From an uncultured Polyangiaceae bacterium (GTDB taxonomy: Bacteria > Myxococcota_A > Polyangia > Polyangiales > Houyiibacteriaceae), in NCBI GenBank assembly GCA_947258625.1, contig CAMYJN010000176.1:1-5915 (forward strand): DNA of 5,915 nucleotides, written 5' to 3'. Below the pieces are notes generated by a model, which worked only from the letters and a program-made list of their open reading frames with translations, was not told the origin of the DNA and ran no database searches. This document shows, piece by piece, positions 1 through 5,642 of this stretch. Both the position numbers and the translations under genes were made by a program. How positions within the stretch are numbered: position 1 is the first letter of the stretch; each line of letters starts with the position of its first letter.

Positions 1-469
1 GACCGGCGAGGCCGACCCGCTCGAGCGCTTCCGCGACCCGCGATCGAATAAGCCGTTTGGGCATCGAGACGATCTCCAGGGCGACCGCGACGTTTTCGAA
101 CACCGTCCAGTGGTCGATGATCCGAAAGTCCTGAAAGACAACGCCCAGATTTCGTCGCAGGAATGGGATCGACTTGTCGGTCAGTCTGCAAATGTCTCGA
201 CCGCAGAAGAGAACCCGTCCCTCGTCCACCGTGAGCTCTCTGTACACGAGCTTCAACAGCGTGCTCTTGCCGGCGCCGCTGGGTCCTGTGATGAATACGA
301 ACTCCCCACGCTCGACCTTGAGATCGACACCGCGCAGTGTCGGCTGGTCAGGCCTGAAAAACTTGTAGACGTCTTCCAACACCAGAATCGGCTTCGACAG
401 CTGGGGTTGACTCGCGCGTGCGCCCGCCCGAAAAAACGGAAACGGCCGAACAACCTTGGTTTCCTGCAT
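1..469 (-). CDS. ftsE: Cell division ATP-binding protein FtsE (5' part, truncated by window edge)
   Basis: ABC-type ATPase that pairs with the membrane protein FtsX at the division septum, where FtsEX couples ATP hydrolysis to activation of cell-wall hydrolases. My translation of the minus strand gives 156 residues from an ATG at 467-469. Visible are VLEDVYKFF at the start of the ABC domain (about residues 30-38), Walker A GPSGAGKST (62-70), and the FtsE-typical stretch IPFLRRNLGVVFQD (101-114) with Q-loop Gln113, followed by WTVFENVAVAL (121-131). The ABC signature, Walker B and H-loop lie beyond the left edge. IPFLRR...VFQD closely resembles E. coli FtsE (VPFLRRQIGMIFQD), which favours FtsE over LolD or MacB ATPases. 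An in-frame TAG at 479-481 makes this the longest possible start. It gives about 27 residues before the usual N-terminus, so a start nearer residue 28-31 (ATT, CTG, GTG or TTG codons) cannot be excluded. No clear Shine-Dalgarno sequence is present. ftsX would be expected just outside the window. Confidence 0.93.
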   Translation of the reverse strand, partial: MQETKVVRPFPFFRAGARASQPQLSKPILVLEDVYKFFRPDQPTLRGVDLKVERGEFVFITGPSGAGKSTLLKLVYRELTVDEGRVLFCGRDICRLTDKSIPFLRRNLGVVFQDFRIIDHWTVFENVAVALEIVSMPKRLIRSRVAEALERVGLAG

Positions 470-527
470 AGAGTCCCGCTAACCCGTTCAGCGTCCCCTG
501 GGCAAGAAATCGGCCAAGAATCCGCGG

Positions 528-555
528 TTGCCGAGGGCGCCGGTCCGACTAGAGT
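528..555 (+). promoter_or_regulatory. Candidate promoter of the crotonase gene, almost abutting its start codon
   Basis: TTGCCG (528-533), a 16-base spacer, then TAGAGT (550-555); each box matches 4 of 6 bases of the sigma-70 consensus. The ATG at 565 begins 10 bases after the -10-like box ends, so transcription would start within a few bases of the start codon. The 95-base gap between the divergent ftsE and crotonase genes (470-564) otherwise shows no strong motif, and I see no convincing promoter for ftsE in it. A weak match of this kind can arise by chance. Confidence 0.4.
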
Positions 556-564
556 GCCTTCGGC

Positions 565-1350
565 ATGAGCGAGCGGGCGGTCTTGTACGAGGCGGCGGAC
601 CGGATTGGGCTGATCACGTTGAATCGCCCCGATCAGCGGAACGCCATGACTCCGGAGCTCTTGGACTCGTTTTCCGACGCCGTCGGCGAAGCGCTGGCCG
701 ACCGAGAGATCCGCTGCCTGGTCATCACCGGCAAGGGCCGTTGCTTCAGCGCGGGGGCCGATCTTCGGTCCTCCCTTCAGCGGAGCGATCTCGGCAAACC
801 GTCTAAGGAAGCCTCGTTCGCCATGTACGATCCCTTTTTGCGGGTGCTGGACCTGGAGGTTCCCGTGATTGCCGCCATGAACGGACACACGGTCGGCGGC
901 GGTTTCGGGCTCACCCTGCTGGCCGATATCCGAGTGGCGAACGTCGAGGCAAAATACGGTGTGAATTTCGCGCGCTTGGGTATCCATTCTGGACTCGGCA
1001 TCAGTTACGTGCTTCCCCGGCTGGTCGGTCTCGCGCACGCATCCGAGCTTCTTTTCACCGGCAAGCTGATCCGGGGAGCCGAGGCGCTTCAGATCGGCCT
1101 CGTGACGCACGCGGTGCGGCCAGATGAAGTGCTGCCCCATGCGATGGGGCTGGCGCGTGCGATCGCGGGCTCGGCGCCGATGGCCGTCCAGCAGATGAAG
1201 GGCTCGATTCGCCGTGGGCTTGGCTGGGAGATCCGCGACGCGGCGCTCGAAGAGGCCGGCCTGCAGGCGGCAAGCCTCGACACCGAGGATGCCAGCGAAG
1301 GCATCGCCGCGATCTTGCAGAAGCGTGAACCCGAGTTTACGGGTCGATAG
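565..1350 (+). CDS. Enoyl-CoA hydratase/isomerase (crotonase) family protein lacking both classical catalytic glutamates
   Basis: 261 residues, the usual full length for a single-domain crotonase; these cytosolic enzymes bind acyl-CoA thioesters and stabilise an enolate in an oxyanion hole. Visible are LITLNRPDQRNAM (16-28), FSAGADL (61-67, first oxyanion-hole NH near Ala63), PVIAAMNGHTVGGGFGL (100-116, second near Gly112), the ADIRVA strand (120-125), LPRLVG (150-155) and the family's C-terminal KREPEFTGR (253-261). By alignment from memory with rat mitochondrial enoyl-CoA hydratase, Glu144 corresponds to Gly115 and Glu164 to Phe135. Simple syn-hydration of enoyl-CoA is therefore doubtful; an isomerase, hydrolase, decarboxylase or other crotonase activity is possible, and the substrate cannot be read from the sequence. 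The gene opens a tight three-gene run, with the next start only 4 bases after its stop. The ATG at 565 fits the family N-terminus, has no Shine-Dalgarno sequence and sits very near a -10-like box. Confidence 0.92.
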   Translation: MSERAVLYEAADRIGLITLNRPDQRNAMTPELLDSFSDAVGEALADREIRCLVITGKGRCFSAGADLRSSLQRSDLGKPSKEASFAMYDPFLRVLDLEVPVIAAMNGHTVGGGFGLTLLADIRVANVEAKYGVNFARLGIHSGLGISYVLPRLVGLAHASELLFTGKLIRGAEALQIGLVTHAVRPDEVLPHAMGLARAIAGSAPMAVQQMKGSIRRGLGWEIRDAALEEAGLQAASLDTEDASEGIAAILQKREPEFTGR

Positions 1351-1354
1351 AGCC

Positions 1355-2464
1355 ATGCTGGCAATCCCTCAATTACCGATACCCCTCGACGCCGTACCCG
1401 AACGGCTCCGCCGCTTTGCGGATCCGAAGGCACCCGCAGCCGCGAAGATGATGGCGGCCCGGGGTATGGTCCCGGTCAAAGGCGGCGACCTCGTGATGCT
1501 GCTTGCACAGCTCAGCGCCGACACGGACCCCACGGTCTCTAAATCGGCTGGTGAAACATTCGAGGGCCTACCCGAGAACGTGCTTCATCCCGCCTGCCAG
1601 GAAGACCTCCATCCCGCGGTCTTTCACGAGATCGCGATTCGATTCTCGAGCGATGAAGAGGTTTTGGCGCGCTTGGTTTCGAACCATTCGGTCGCCGACG
1701 CCACCATCGCGAAGATCTCGGCGCACTGCCCCGAGCGCATCACGGAGATCATTTCGGTGAACCAGCAGCGGCTCCTGGGCGCGCCCGCGATCATCGAAGC
1801 CCTCTACAAAAACCGCAACACCCGAATGTCCACAGCCGACCGGCTCATCGAGCTGGCTGCGCGCCGTGGGGTCGAGCTGACCGGCATTCCGATGTTCGAA
1901 GAGCTGAAGAAGGCGATCCAGGGCCAACTGATCCCCGAGCCAAGCGAGACACCGCTGCCGTCGGATCAACTCTTTTCGAGCGCGCTGGCGGAGGATGACG
2001 AACAAGACGCGGTCGATCGCGACAAGTTCGACGGAACCGAGGAAACCAAGGAGGAGTTCATTCCGCTTCAGTCCAAGCTTCGTGGCATGAGCGTAGGCGA
2101 GAAAATCCGAATGGCGCTTCTCGGCAATGCCGCCGCGCGCTCAATCCTGGTAAGGGACCCCAATCGGGTCGTTTCGATGGCCGCCATTGCTTCTCCTGCG
2201 ATGGGCGAGAGCGAGGCGAAAAACGCCGCACAGAGCCGCGAGGTCTCGGAGGACGTGCTTCGTTTCATCGGCCGGAAGCGCGAGTGGCTGAAGAGCTACG
2301 AAATCAAGCGCCACCTCTGCAACAACCCGAAGACGCCCATCGCGATTTCGATGACCTTTCTAAACCATCTTCGTCGAAACGACCTTCAGGCTTTGTCGCG
2401 GAGCCGGGGGATTCCGGGGCCGCTCAAGCAAGCCGCCAAGCGAAGGTCCAAGCAGTTCCAGTGA
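1355..2464 (+). CDS. Conserved helical-repeat protein of unknown function (HEAT/LRV-like)
   Basis: 369 residues from the ATG at 1355. An open frame continues upstream to 1214, but that part overlaps the crotonase gene and reads as Arg/Ser/Pro-rich shadow sequence, so I reject it. No signal peptide, membrane segment or enzyme motif is visible. The N-terminal block (about 10-190) is helical and repeat-like, with LVSNHSVADATIAKIS (107-122) and ALYKNRNT (149-156). An acidic, proline-containing linker follows (about 192-237). The C-terminal block (about 238-369) has LVRDPNRVVSMAAIAS (265-280), then HLCNNPKTPIAIS (320-332) and a basic tail. The two blocks resemble each other, suggesting degenerate HEAT or leucine-rich-variant-type repeats, i.e. 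a protein-binding scaffold. From memory, proteins with such C-termini occur as unassigned genes in Deltaproteobacteria; this is recollection, not a search. It lies 4 bases after the crotonase gene and 3 bases before the TPR gene, so co-translation is likely. Function unknown. Confidence 0.85.
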   Translation: MLAIPQLPIPLDAVPERLRRFADPKAPAAAKMMAARGMVPVKGGDLVMLLAQLSADTDPTVSKSAGETFEGLPENVLHPACQEDLHPAVFHEIAIRFSSDEEVLARLVSNHSVADATIAKISAHCPERITEIISVNQQRLLGAPAIIEALYKNRNTRMSTADRLIELAARRGVELTGIPMFEELKKAIQGQLIPEPSETPLPSDQLFSSALAEDDEQDAVDRDKFDGTEETKEEFIPLQSKLRGMSVGEKIRMALLGNAAARSILVRDPNRVVSMAAIASPAMGESEAKNAAQSREVSEDVLRFIGRKREWLKSYEIKRHLCNNPKTPIAISMTFLNHLRRNDLQALSRSRGIPGPLKQAAKRRSKQFQ

Positions 2465-2467
2465 GTC

Positions 2468-3712
2468 ATGAGCTTCCTCAAGAAATTGTTTTCCGCCGAC
2501 CCTGAGGCAATGGAGAAGAAAGCCGACGCGCTTTTCGCCGCCGGCGACTACGGCCCAGCCAAGCTAGCGTACGACAAGGCACTGGCCGCGTCGCCCGAGA
2601 GCGCGGGGGAGGCGCTCACCAAGAAGGCTCGACTCTGCACCGATGGGATTGCTCGGCAACGAATCAAAGAAGCGCAGGCGTATCTCGAGCGGGGCTCGAT
2701 CGAGTTGGCCGAGCAGGAGCTCGAAGGCGCGTTGGAGGTCGTGAGCGACGCGTCGCTTCGAGAGCAGGCCCAGGCCTTGCTCGATGGGCTCGAGGCGAAA
2801 CAGGCGCAAGAGCAGGCCGCACCACCCGAGGTGACCGACGAAGAGCGAATCGCATTGCTCATGGGTCAGTGGGAGGAAGCGCAAGCCGACGAGTACGAAG
2901 GCTATGGCGATGTGTTTCTCGAAGCGCTCCTTGCCATGCAGAGAGAAGAGTTTGACGAGGCGCGGGTCCGACTGGACGCACTGGTCGCGCAGGCGCCGGA
3001 CCCGAGATATCTATGGCTCGAGGTCGGGCGCGCGCGGCTCTTGAGCGAGGATGTCCAGGGCGGCAAAGCGGCCTTGCAGAGCTTTCTAGACGCCTTGCCC
3101 GACGACGAAGGAGGCGAGACGAAGCTGGCTGCGAACCTCGGCCTCGCCCGGCTCGCAGACGAAGCCGAGCACTTCGAAGAGGCGATGGGCTACTTCGAGG
3201 GCGCGGTGCATGCCCTGCCGGAGGACTACCGCCCCTACCTCGCCATGGGGGCGTTCCTCCGGGGCAAGGGTCACGGCCAAGAGGCCCTCGACGTACTGCA
3301 GACTTCGCTCGAGCTGAGCAAAACCTCCGGGACGGACTGGCGGCTGCTCGAGGAGCTCGGGCTCGCTTCGAAGCTCGCCGGCAAACCTGAAGACGCCCAG
3401 AGCTTCCTCAATCAAGTCATCGAGTTCTTTACACAACATCAGATCACAGACTTCCCTCCAACCACGGCGACGACCCTGGCCAAGCTCTGCGAAGACGACG
3501 GCCGATTGGATCGTGCGGCGGACCTGTACCGCGCGTTGAGCCAAGGCAGCGACCGCGATAAGCACGTGCTCTATCACTACGAAGCGGGACGGCTTCTCCA
3601 AGCGCTGGGTCTCGACGAGGAGGCCCGGCGGATGCTCACGCGCGCGGAGGCTCTCCTCGGCGAAGACGACCGCGAACTTGCCGACAAAGTGGCCGCACTC
3701 CTGAAGGCCTAG
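2468..3712 (+). CDS. Tetratricopeptide-repeat (TPR) protein
   Basis: 414 residues made almost entirely of helical hairpin repeats. TPR-like units are visible at about 14-46 (ADALFAAGDYGPAKLAYDKAL), 65-94, 148-177, 183-211, 222-251 (AEHFEEAMGYFEGAVHALP at the core), 255-284, 293-322, 337-360 and 368-396. An acidic, Gln/Ala-rich segment (about 108-145) separates the first two units from the rest. The N-terminus MSFLKKLFS is a short amphipathic basic-hydrophobic stretch, not a cleavable signal peptide, so the protein is probably cytosolic and might touch the membrane. TPR arrays bind partner proteins; no catalytic motif is visible. The start is 3 bases after the stop of the helical-repeat gene and has no Shine-Dalgarno sequence, so it probably depends on translational coupling. 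Both products are helical scaffolds, so a shared complex is a reasonable but unproven inference. Confidence 0.93.
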   Translation: MSFLKKLFSADPEAMEKKADALFAAGDYGPAKLAYDKALAASPESAGEALTKKARLCTDGIARQRIKEAQAYLERGSIELAEQELEGALEVVSDASLREQAQALLDGLEAKQAQEQAAPPEVTDEERIALLMGQWEEAQADEYEGYGDVFLEALLAMQREEFDEARVRLDALVAQAPDPRYLWLEVGRARLLSEDVQGGKAALQSFLDALPDDEGGETKLAANLGLARLADEAEHFEEAMGYFEGAVHALPEDYRPYLAMGAFLRGKGHGQEALDVLQTSLELSKTSGTDWRLLEELGLASKLAGKPEDAQSFLNQVIEFFTQHQITDFPPTTATTLAKLCEDDGRLDRAADLYRALSQGSDRDKHVLYHYEAGRLLQALGLDEEARRMLTRAEALLGEDDRELADKVAALLKA

Positions 3713-3718
3713 GGGCTA

Positions 3719-3749
3719 GTCGTACGATTTTACGACCCTTTTGGGGTCG
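3719..3749. repeat. Two overlapping inverted repeats after the TPR gene
   Basis: Hairpin A pairs GTCGTA (3719-3724) with TACGAC (3731-3736). Hairpin B pairs CGACCC (3733-3738) with GGGTCG (3744-3749) around the loop TTTTG. They share bases 3733-3736, so only one can form at a time. The T-run is in loop B rather than after its stem, so this is not a standard intrinsic terminator, though it may help end the upstream transcript. Alternatively it is a protein-binding site next to the panB promoter region. The rest of 3713-3838 holds only the promoter candidate and an untranslated leader. Confidence 0.5.
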
Positions 3750-3777
3750 ATGACGCATTCTAAATCGGTGCTATCTT
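3750..3777 (+). promoter_or_regulatory. Candidate promoter for panB-panC
   Basis: ATGACG (3750-3755; 4 of 6 to TTGACA), a 16-base spacer, then TATCTT (3772-3777; 4 of 6 to TATAAT), within an AT-richer patch of otherwise GC-rich DNA. It predicts a start near 3784 and a leader of about 55 bases before panB. The inverted repeats at 3719-3749 end immediately upstream of the -35-like box. The 126-base gap before panB, against 3-4 bases inside the previous unit, supports a separate promoter here. Confidence 0.45.
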
Positions 3778-3838
3778 TATCGGGCGTAGCGGCGCGGACC
3801 GGGAATCGACCTGGCCGCGACCAAAGCGAAACAAATCG

Positions 3839-4741
3839 ATGAACCGAGGACACGCCCCCGACGAGCGGCCCGTGACGGTGCCCCGGCTTCGGAAAATGAA
3901 GCGCGAGGGCAGGCGGATCACCATGGTGACCGCGTACGACGCTACCTTTGCGCGCATGTTCGACGATGCCGGCGTCGACGTCCTACTCGTGGGCGACTCG
4001 CTTGGAATGGTCGTGCAGGGCCTGGACTCAACGCTTCCGGTGACCGTCGACGAGGTGATCTACCACTGCCGAGCGGTGGCACGCGGCACGCAGCGGGCGC
4101 ACATCGTCGGAGACATGCCCTTCCTCAGCTGGCAGCTGAGCTCCGAGCAAGCGCTTCGGAACGCGGGTCGCTTCTTGTCCGAGGGAGGCGCCCAGGCCGT
4201 CAAGCTCGAAGGCGGCGTGGATGCTGCACCCACGATCGCGCGTATCGTTCAGGCGGGCATCCCGGTCATGGCTCATGTGGGCCTCACGCCCCAGAGCGTG
4301 CACGCGATGGGCGGATTTCGAGTGCAAGGCAAGACCGAAGAGACCGCCGCCCGGGTCTTGGCCGACGCGAAAGCAGTCGCGCAGGCGGGCGCGTACAGTC
4401 TGGTGCTCGAGGGCATTCCCAGCGACCTTGCTCAGCAAATCACCGAAGCGGTCGAGATCCCAACGATCGGGATCGGCGCAGGTCCTCATTGCGATGGGCA
4501 AGTCTTGGTCTGCTACGACCTGCTCGGCCTGACGCCCGATCTGAAGCCGAAGTTCGTGAAGCGATATGCGGAGTTCTTCGAAGAAGGCCTGGCCGCTGCG
4601 CGTCGCTATTGTGACGAGGTACGCGACGGTGTCTTCCCGAGCGAGGAGTACAGCTTCGGCAACGTGAAGAAAGATGAAGCGCCCGCGTCCGGGCTCAGCC
4701 TGGTGCAGCGCGGTCGTCCCGTCTACGGGCCCAAGGGATGA
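3839..4741 (+). CDS. panB: 3-methyl-2-oxobutanoate hydroxymethyltransferase (ketopantoate hydroxymethyltransferase)
   Basis: Cytosolic enzyme that transfers a hydroxymethyl group from 5,10-methylenetetrahydrofolate to 2-oxoisovalerate (3-methyl-2-oxobutanoate) to make ketopantoate, the first committed step to pantothenate and CoA. The 300-residue protein shows the family landmarks in order: [11 protein letters not shown] (31-41), [11 protein letters not shown] (51-61; metal ligand Asp53), VGDMPFLS (90-97; Asp92), VKLEGG (121-126; Glu124), HVGLTPQSV (146-154), VLEGIPS (189-195; catalytic Glu191), TIGIGAG (209-215) and the end motif FPSEEYSF (266-273). All four metal/catalytic positions expected from E. 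coli PanB (Asp45, Asp84, Glu114, Glu181) are present. About 27 residues follow the usual C-terminus, and the N-terminus is about 11 residues longer than in E. coli. No Shine-Dalgarno sequence precedes the ATG at 3839, but no better family-compatible start is seen. Its stop overlaps the panC start. Confidence 0.98.
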   Translation: MNRGHAPDERPVTVPRLRKMKREGRRITMVTAYDATFARMFDDAGVDVLLVGDSLGMVVQGLDSTLPVTVDEVIYHCRAVARGTQRAHIVGDMPFLSWQLSSEQALRNAGRFLSEGGAQAVKLEGGVDAAPTIARIVQAGIPVMAHVGLTPQSVHAMGGFRVQGKTEETAARVLADAKAVAQAGAYSLVLEGIPSDLAQQITEAVEIPTIGIGAGPHCDGQVLVCYDLLGLTPDLKPKFVKRYAEFFEEGLAAARRYCDEVRDGVFPSEEYSFGNVKKDEAPASGLSLVQRGRPVYGPKG

Positions 4742-5595
4742 GCAAAGTCTTGCGCAGGCCTGCCGAGTTCCGGCAGGCCTGCGAAGATGCGCGTGCGGCT
4801 CAGCGACGTGTCGGACTGGTGCCGACGATGGGCGCACTGCATCGCGGACATTTCTCGTTGATCGATGAAGCCAGGGCGCACGCTGACTTCATCGTAGTCA
4901 CGATTTTCGTCAATCCTTTCCAGTTCGCACCGGAAGAAGACCTCGAACGCTATCCGCGAACCTTCGAGAGCGACCTTGCTGGCTGCCATGAACGAGGCGT
5001 CGATCTGGTCTTCGCCCCCGAGCCCAACGCGATGTATCCGACAGGGTTTCAAACCGAGGTCTCGGTCAAAGAGCTCGGAAAGCCGCTCGAAGGTGGATTT
5101 CGCCCCTTGCATTTCGACGGCGTGACCACCGTCGTGACCAAGCTGTTCAATCTCACCGGTCGCTGTACCGCGCTGTTTGGCCGCAAGGACTACCAGCAGT
5201 GGAAAATCCTCTCGCGGATGGCGCTGGATCTCGACATGCCGATCGAGCTGGTCGGCTGCCCGATCATTCGTGAGGCCGATGGGCTCGCCCTCTCCTCTCG
5301 CAACCGTTATCTCAGTACCTCGGAACGCCAGCGCGCGCTCGGCATCGTCTCGGGGCTTCGTGACGCGTTCGATGCGTGGCAACACGGCGAACGGGACCCG
5401 GATGCGCTCCGTTCACTGGCAGAGGAATCGGTTCGCCCGGCCTTCGATCACGTGGACTACGTCACCGCCGCCGATCCTGAAACTCTCGGGGCGTCGCCGC
5501 CCTCCCCTAGGCGCCTGTTGATCGCGGTGGCGGCGCAGCTCGGATCGACCCGCCTGATTGACAATGTGGTGCTGGGCGAAGATCCGCGCCCTTAG
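4738..5595 (+). CDS. panC: Pantothenate synthetase (pantoate--beta-alanine ligase)
   Basis: Cytosolic ATP-dependent ligase that joins pantoate and beta-alanine through a pantoyl-adenylate intermediate, giving pantothenate, AMP and pyrophosphate. At 285 residues it is of normal family length. Visible are [11 protein letters not shown] (28-38) with the nucleotide-binding HxGH at His35-His38, TIFVNPFQF (55-63), [14 protein letters not shown] (125-138), [10 protein letters not shown] (146-155) and the KMSKS-equivalent region [16 protein letters not shown] (178-193). The usual Gly in the family's RPGHF is Leu124 here (RPLHF). The ATG overlaps the panB stop as ATGA, so translation is probably coupled; the AAGGG before the ATG is too close to act as a Shine-Dalgarno sequence. 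A perfect 13-bp inverted repeat occupies codons 6-16. panD (beta-alanine supply) and panE/ilvC (ketopantoate reduction) are not in the window. Confidence 0.98.
   Translation: MSKVLRRPAEFRQACEDARAAQRRVGLVPTMGALHRGHFSLIDEARAHADFIVVTIFVNPFQFAPEEDLERYPRTFESDLAGCHERGVDLVFAPEPNAMYPTGFQTEVSVKELGKPLEGGFRPLHFDGVTTVVTKLFNLTGRCTALFGRKDYQQWKILSRMALDLDMPIELVGCPIIREADGLALSSRNRYLSTSERQRALGIVSGLRDAFDAWQHGERDPDALRSLAEESVRPAFDHVDYVTAADPETLGASPPSPRRLLIAVAAQLGSTRLIDNVVLGEDPRP
4753..4783. repeat. Perfect 13-bp inverted repeat (5-base loop) at the start of panC
   Basis: CGCAGGCCTGCCG (4753-4765), loop AGTTC (4766-4770), then the exact reverse complement CGGCAGGCCTGCG (4771-4783). Eleven of the 13 pairs are G-C, so the mRNA hairpin would be very stable. 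It begins 15 bases after the first base of the panC ATG, in the footprint of an initiating ribosome, and lies in codons for a weakly conserved part of PanC before the HxGH motif. Each arm contains the palindrome CAGGCCTG. It may modulate panC translation relative to panB or be a chance or mobile short palindrome. The repeat is directly seen; its role is inference. Confidence 0.9.
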
Positions 5596-5607
5596 TTCGC
5601 CGCGATT

Positions 5608-5636
5608 ATGACTCGGACGACCGGTTCGCGTATGCT
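5608..5636 (+). promoter_or_regulatory. Candidate leaderless-type promoter for the cyclic-nucleotide-binding gene
   Basis: ATGACT (5608-5613; 4 of 6 to TTGACA), a 17-base spacer, then TATGCT (5631-5636; 4 of 6 to TATAAT). The A of the ATG at 5643 is the seventh base after the -10-like box, where transcription normally starts, so the mRNA could begin at the start codon. The 47-base spacer after panC contains no hairpin terminator that I can see. Confidence 0.45.
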
Positions 5637-5642
5637 TGAACC

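Noticed and set aside
348..357. TCAGGCCTGA palindrome in ftsE, sharing CAGGCCTG with the panC hairpin arms
   Set aside because: An 8-base shared palindrome is too short to claim a repeat family from one window; only a genome-wide count could show enrichment.
477..505. Possible ftsE promoter TTGCCC-17-TTAGCG on the minus strand
   Set aside because: The -10-like box matches the consensus at only one position; not supportable.
110..568. A plus-strand 152-codon frame across the ftsE region
   Set aside because: The other strand encodes clear FtsE Walker A and Q-loop motifs; the plus-strand product has no recognisable feature.
1214..1354. N-terminal extension of the helical-repeat protein into the crotonase gene
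   Set aside because: It would overlap the crotonase gene by 137 bases and reads as Arg/Ser/Pro-rich shadow sequence; the ATG at 1355, just after the upstream stop, is far more natural.
253..1356. A 367-codon open frame on the minus strand antisense to the crotonase gene and part of ftsE
   Set aside because: It lies opposite a gene with unmistakable crotonase motifs and overlaps ftsE. Its translation is Arg/Gly/Ala/His-rich with no family motif; long antisense frames are common in GC-rich genes.
3733..3749. Classical intrinsic terminator after the TPR gene
   Set aside because: The stem is only 6 bp and is followed by ATGACG, not a T-run; the Ts are in the loop. Kept only as an inverted repeat.
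4028..4837. A 269-codon minus-strand frame opposite panB and the start of panC
   Set aside because: Antisense to a clear panB; its His/Arg/Ala-rich translation shows no motif.
4723..5385. A 220-codon minus-strand frame opposite panC
   Set aside because: Fully antisense to a clear panC, with no recognisable domain; a GC-driven shadow.
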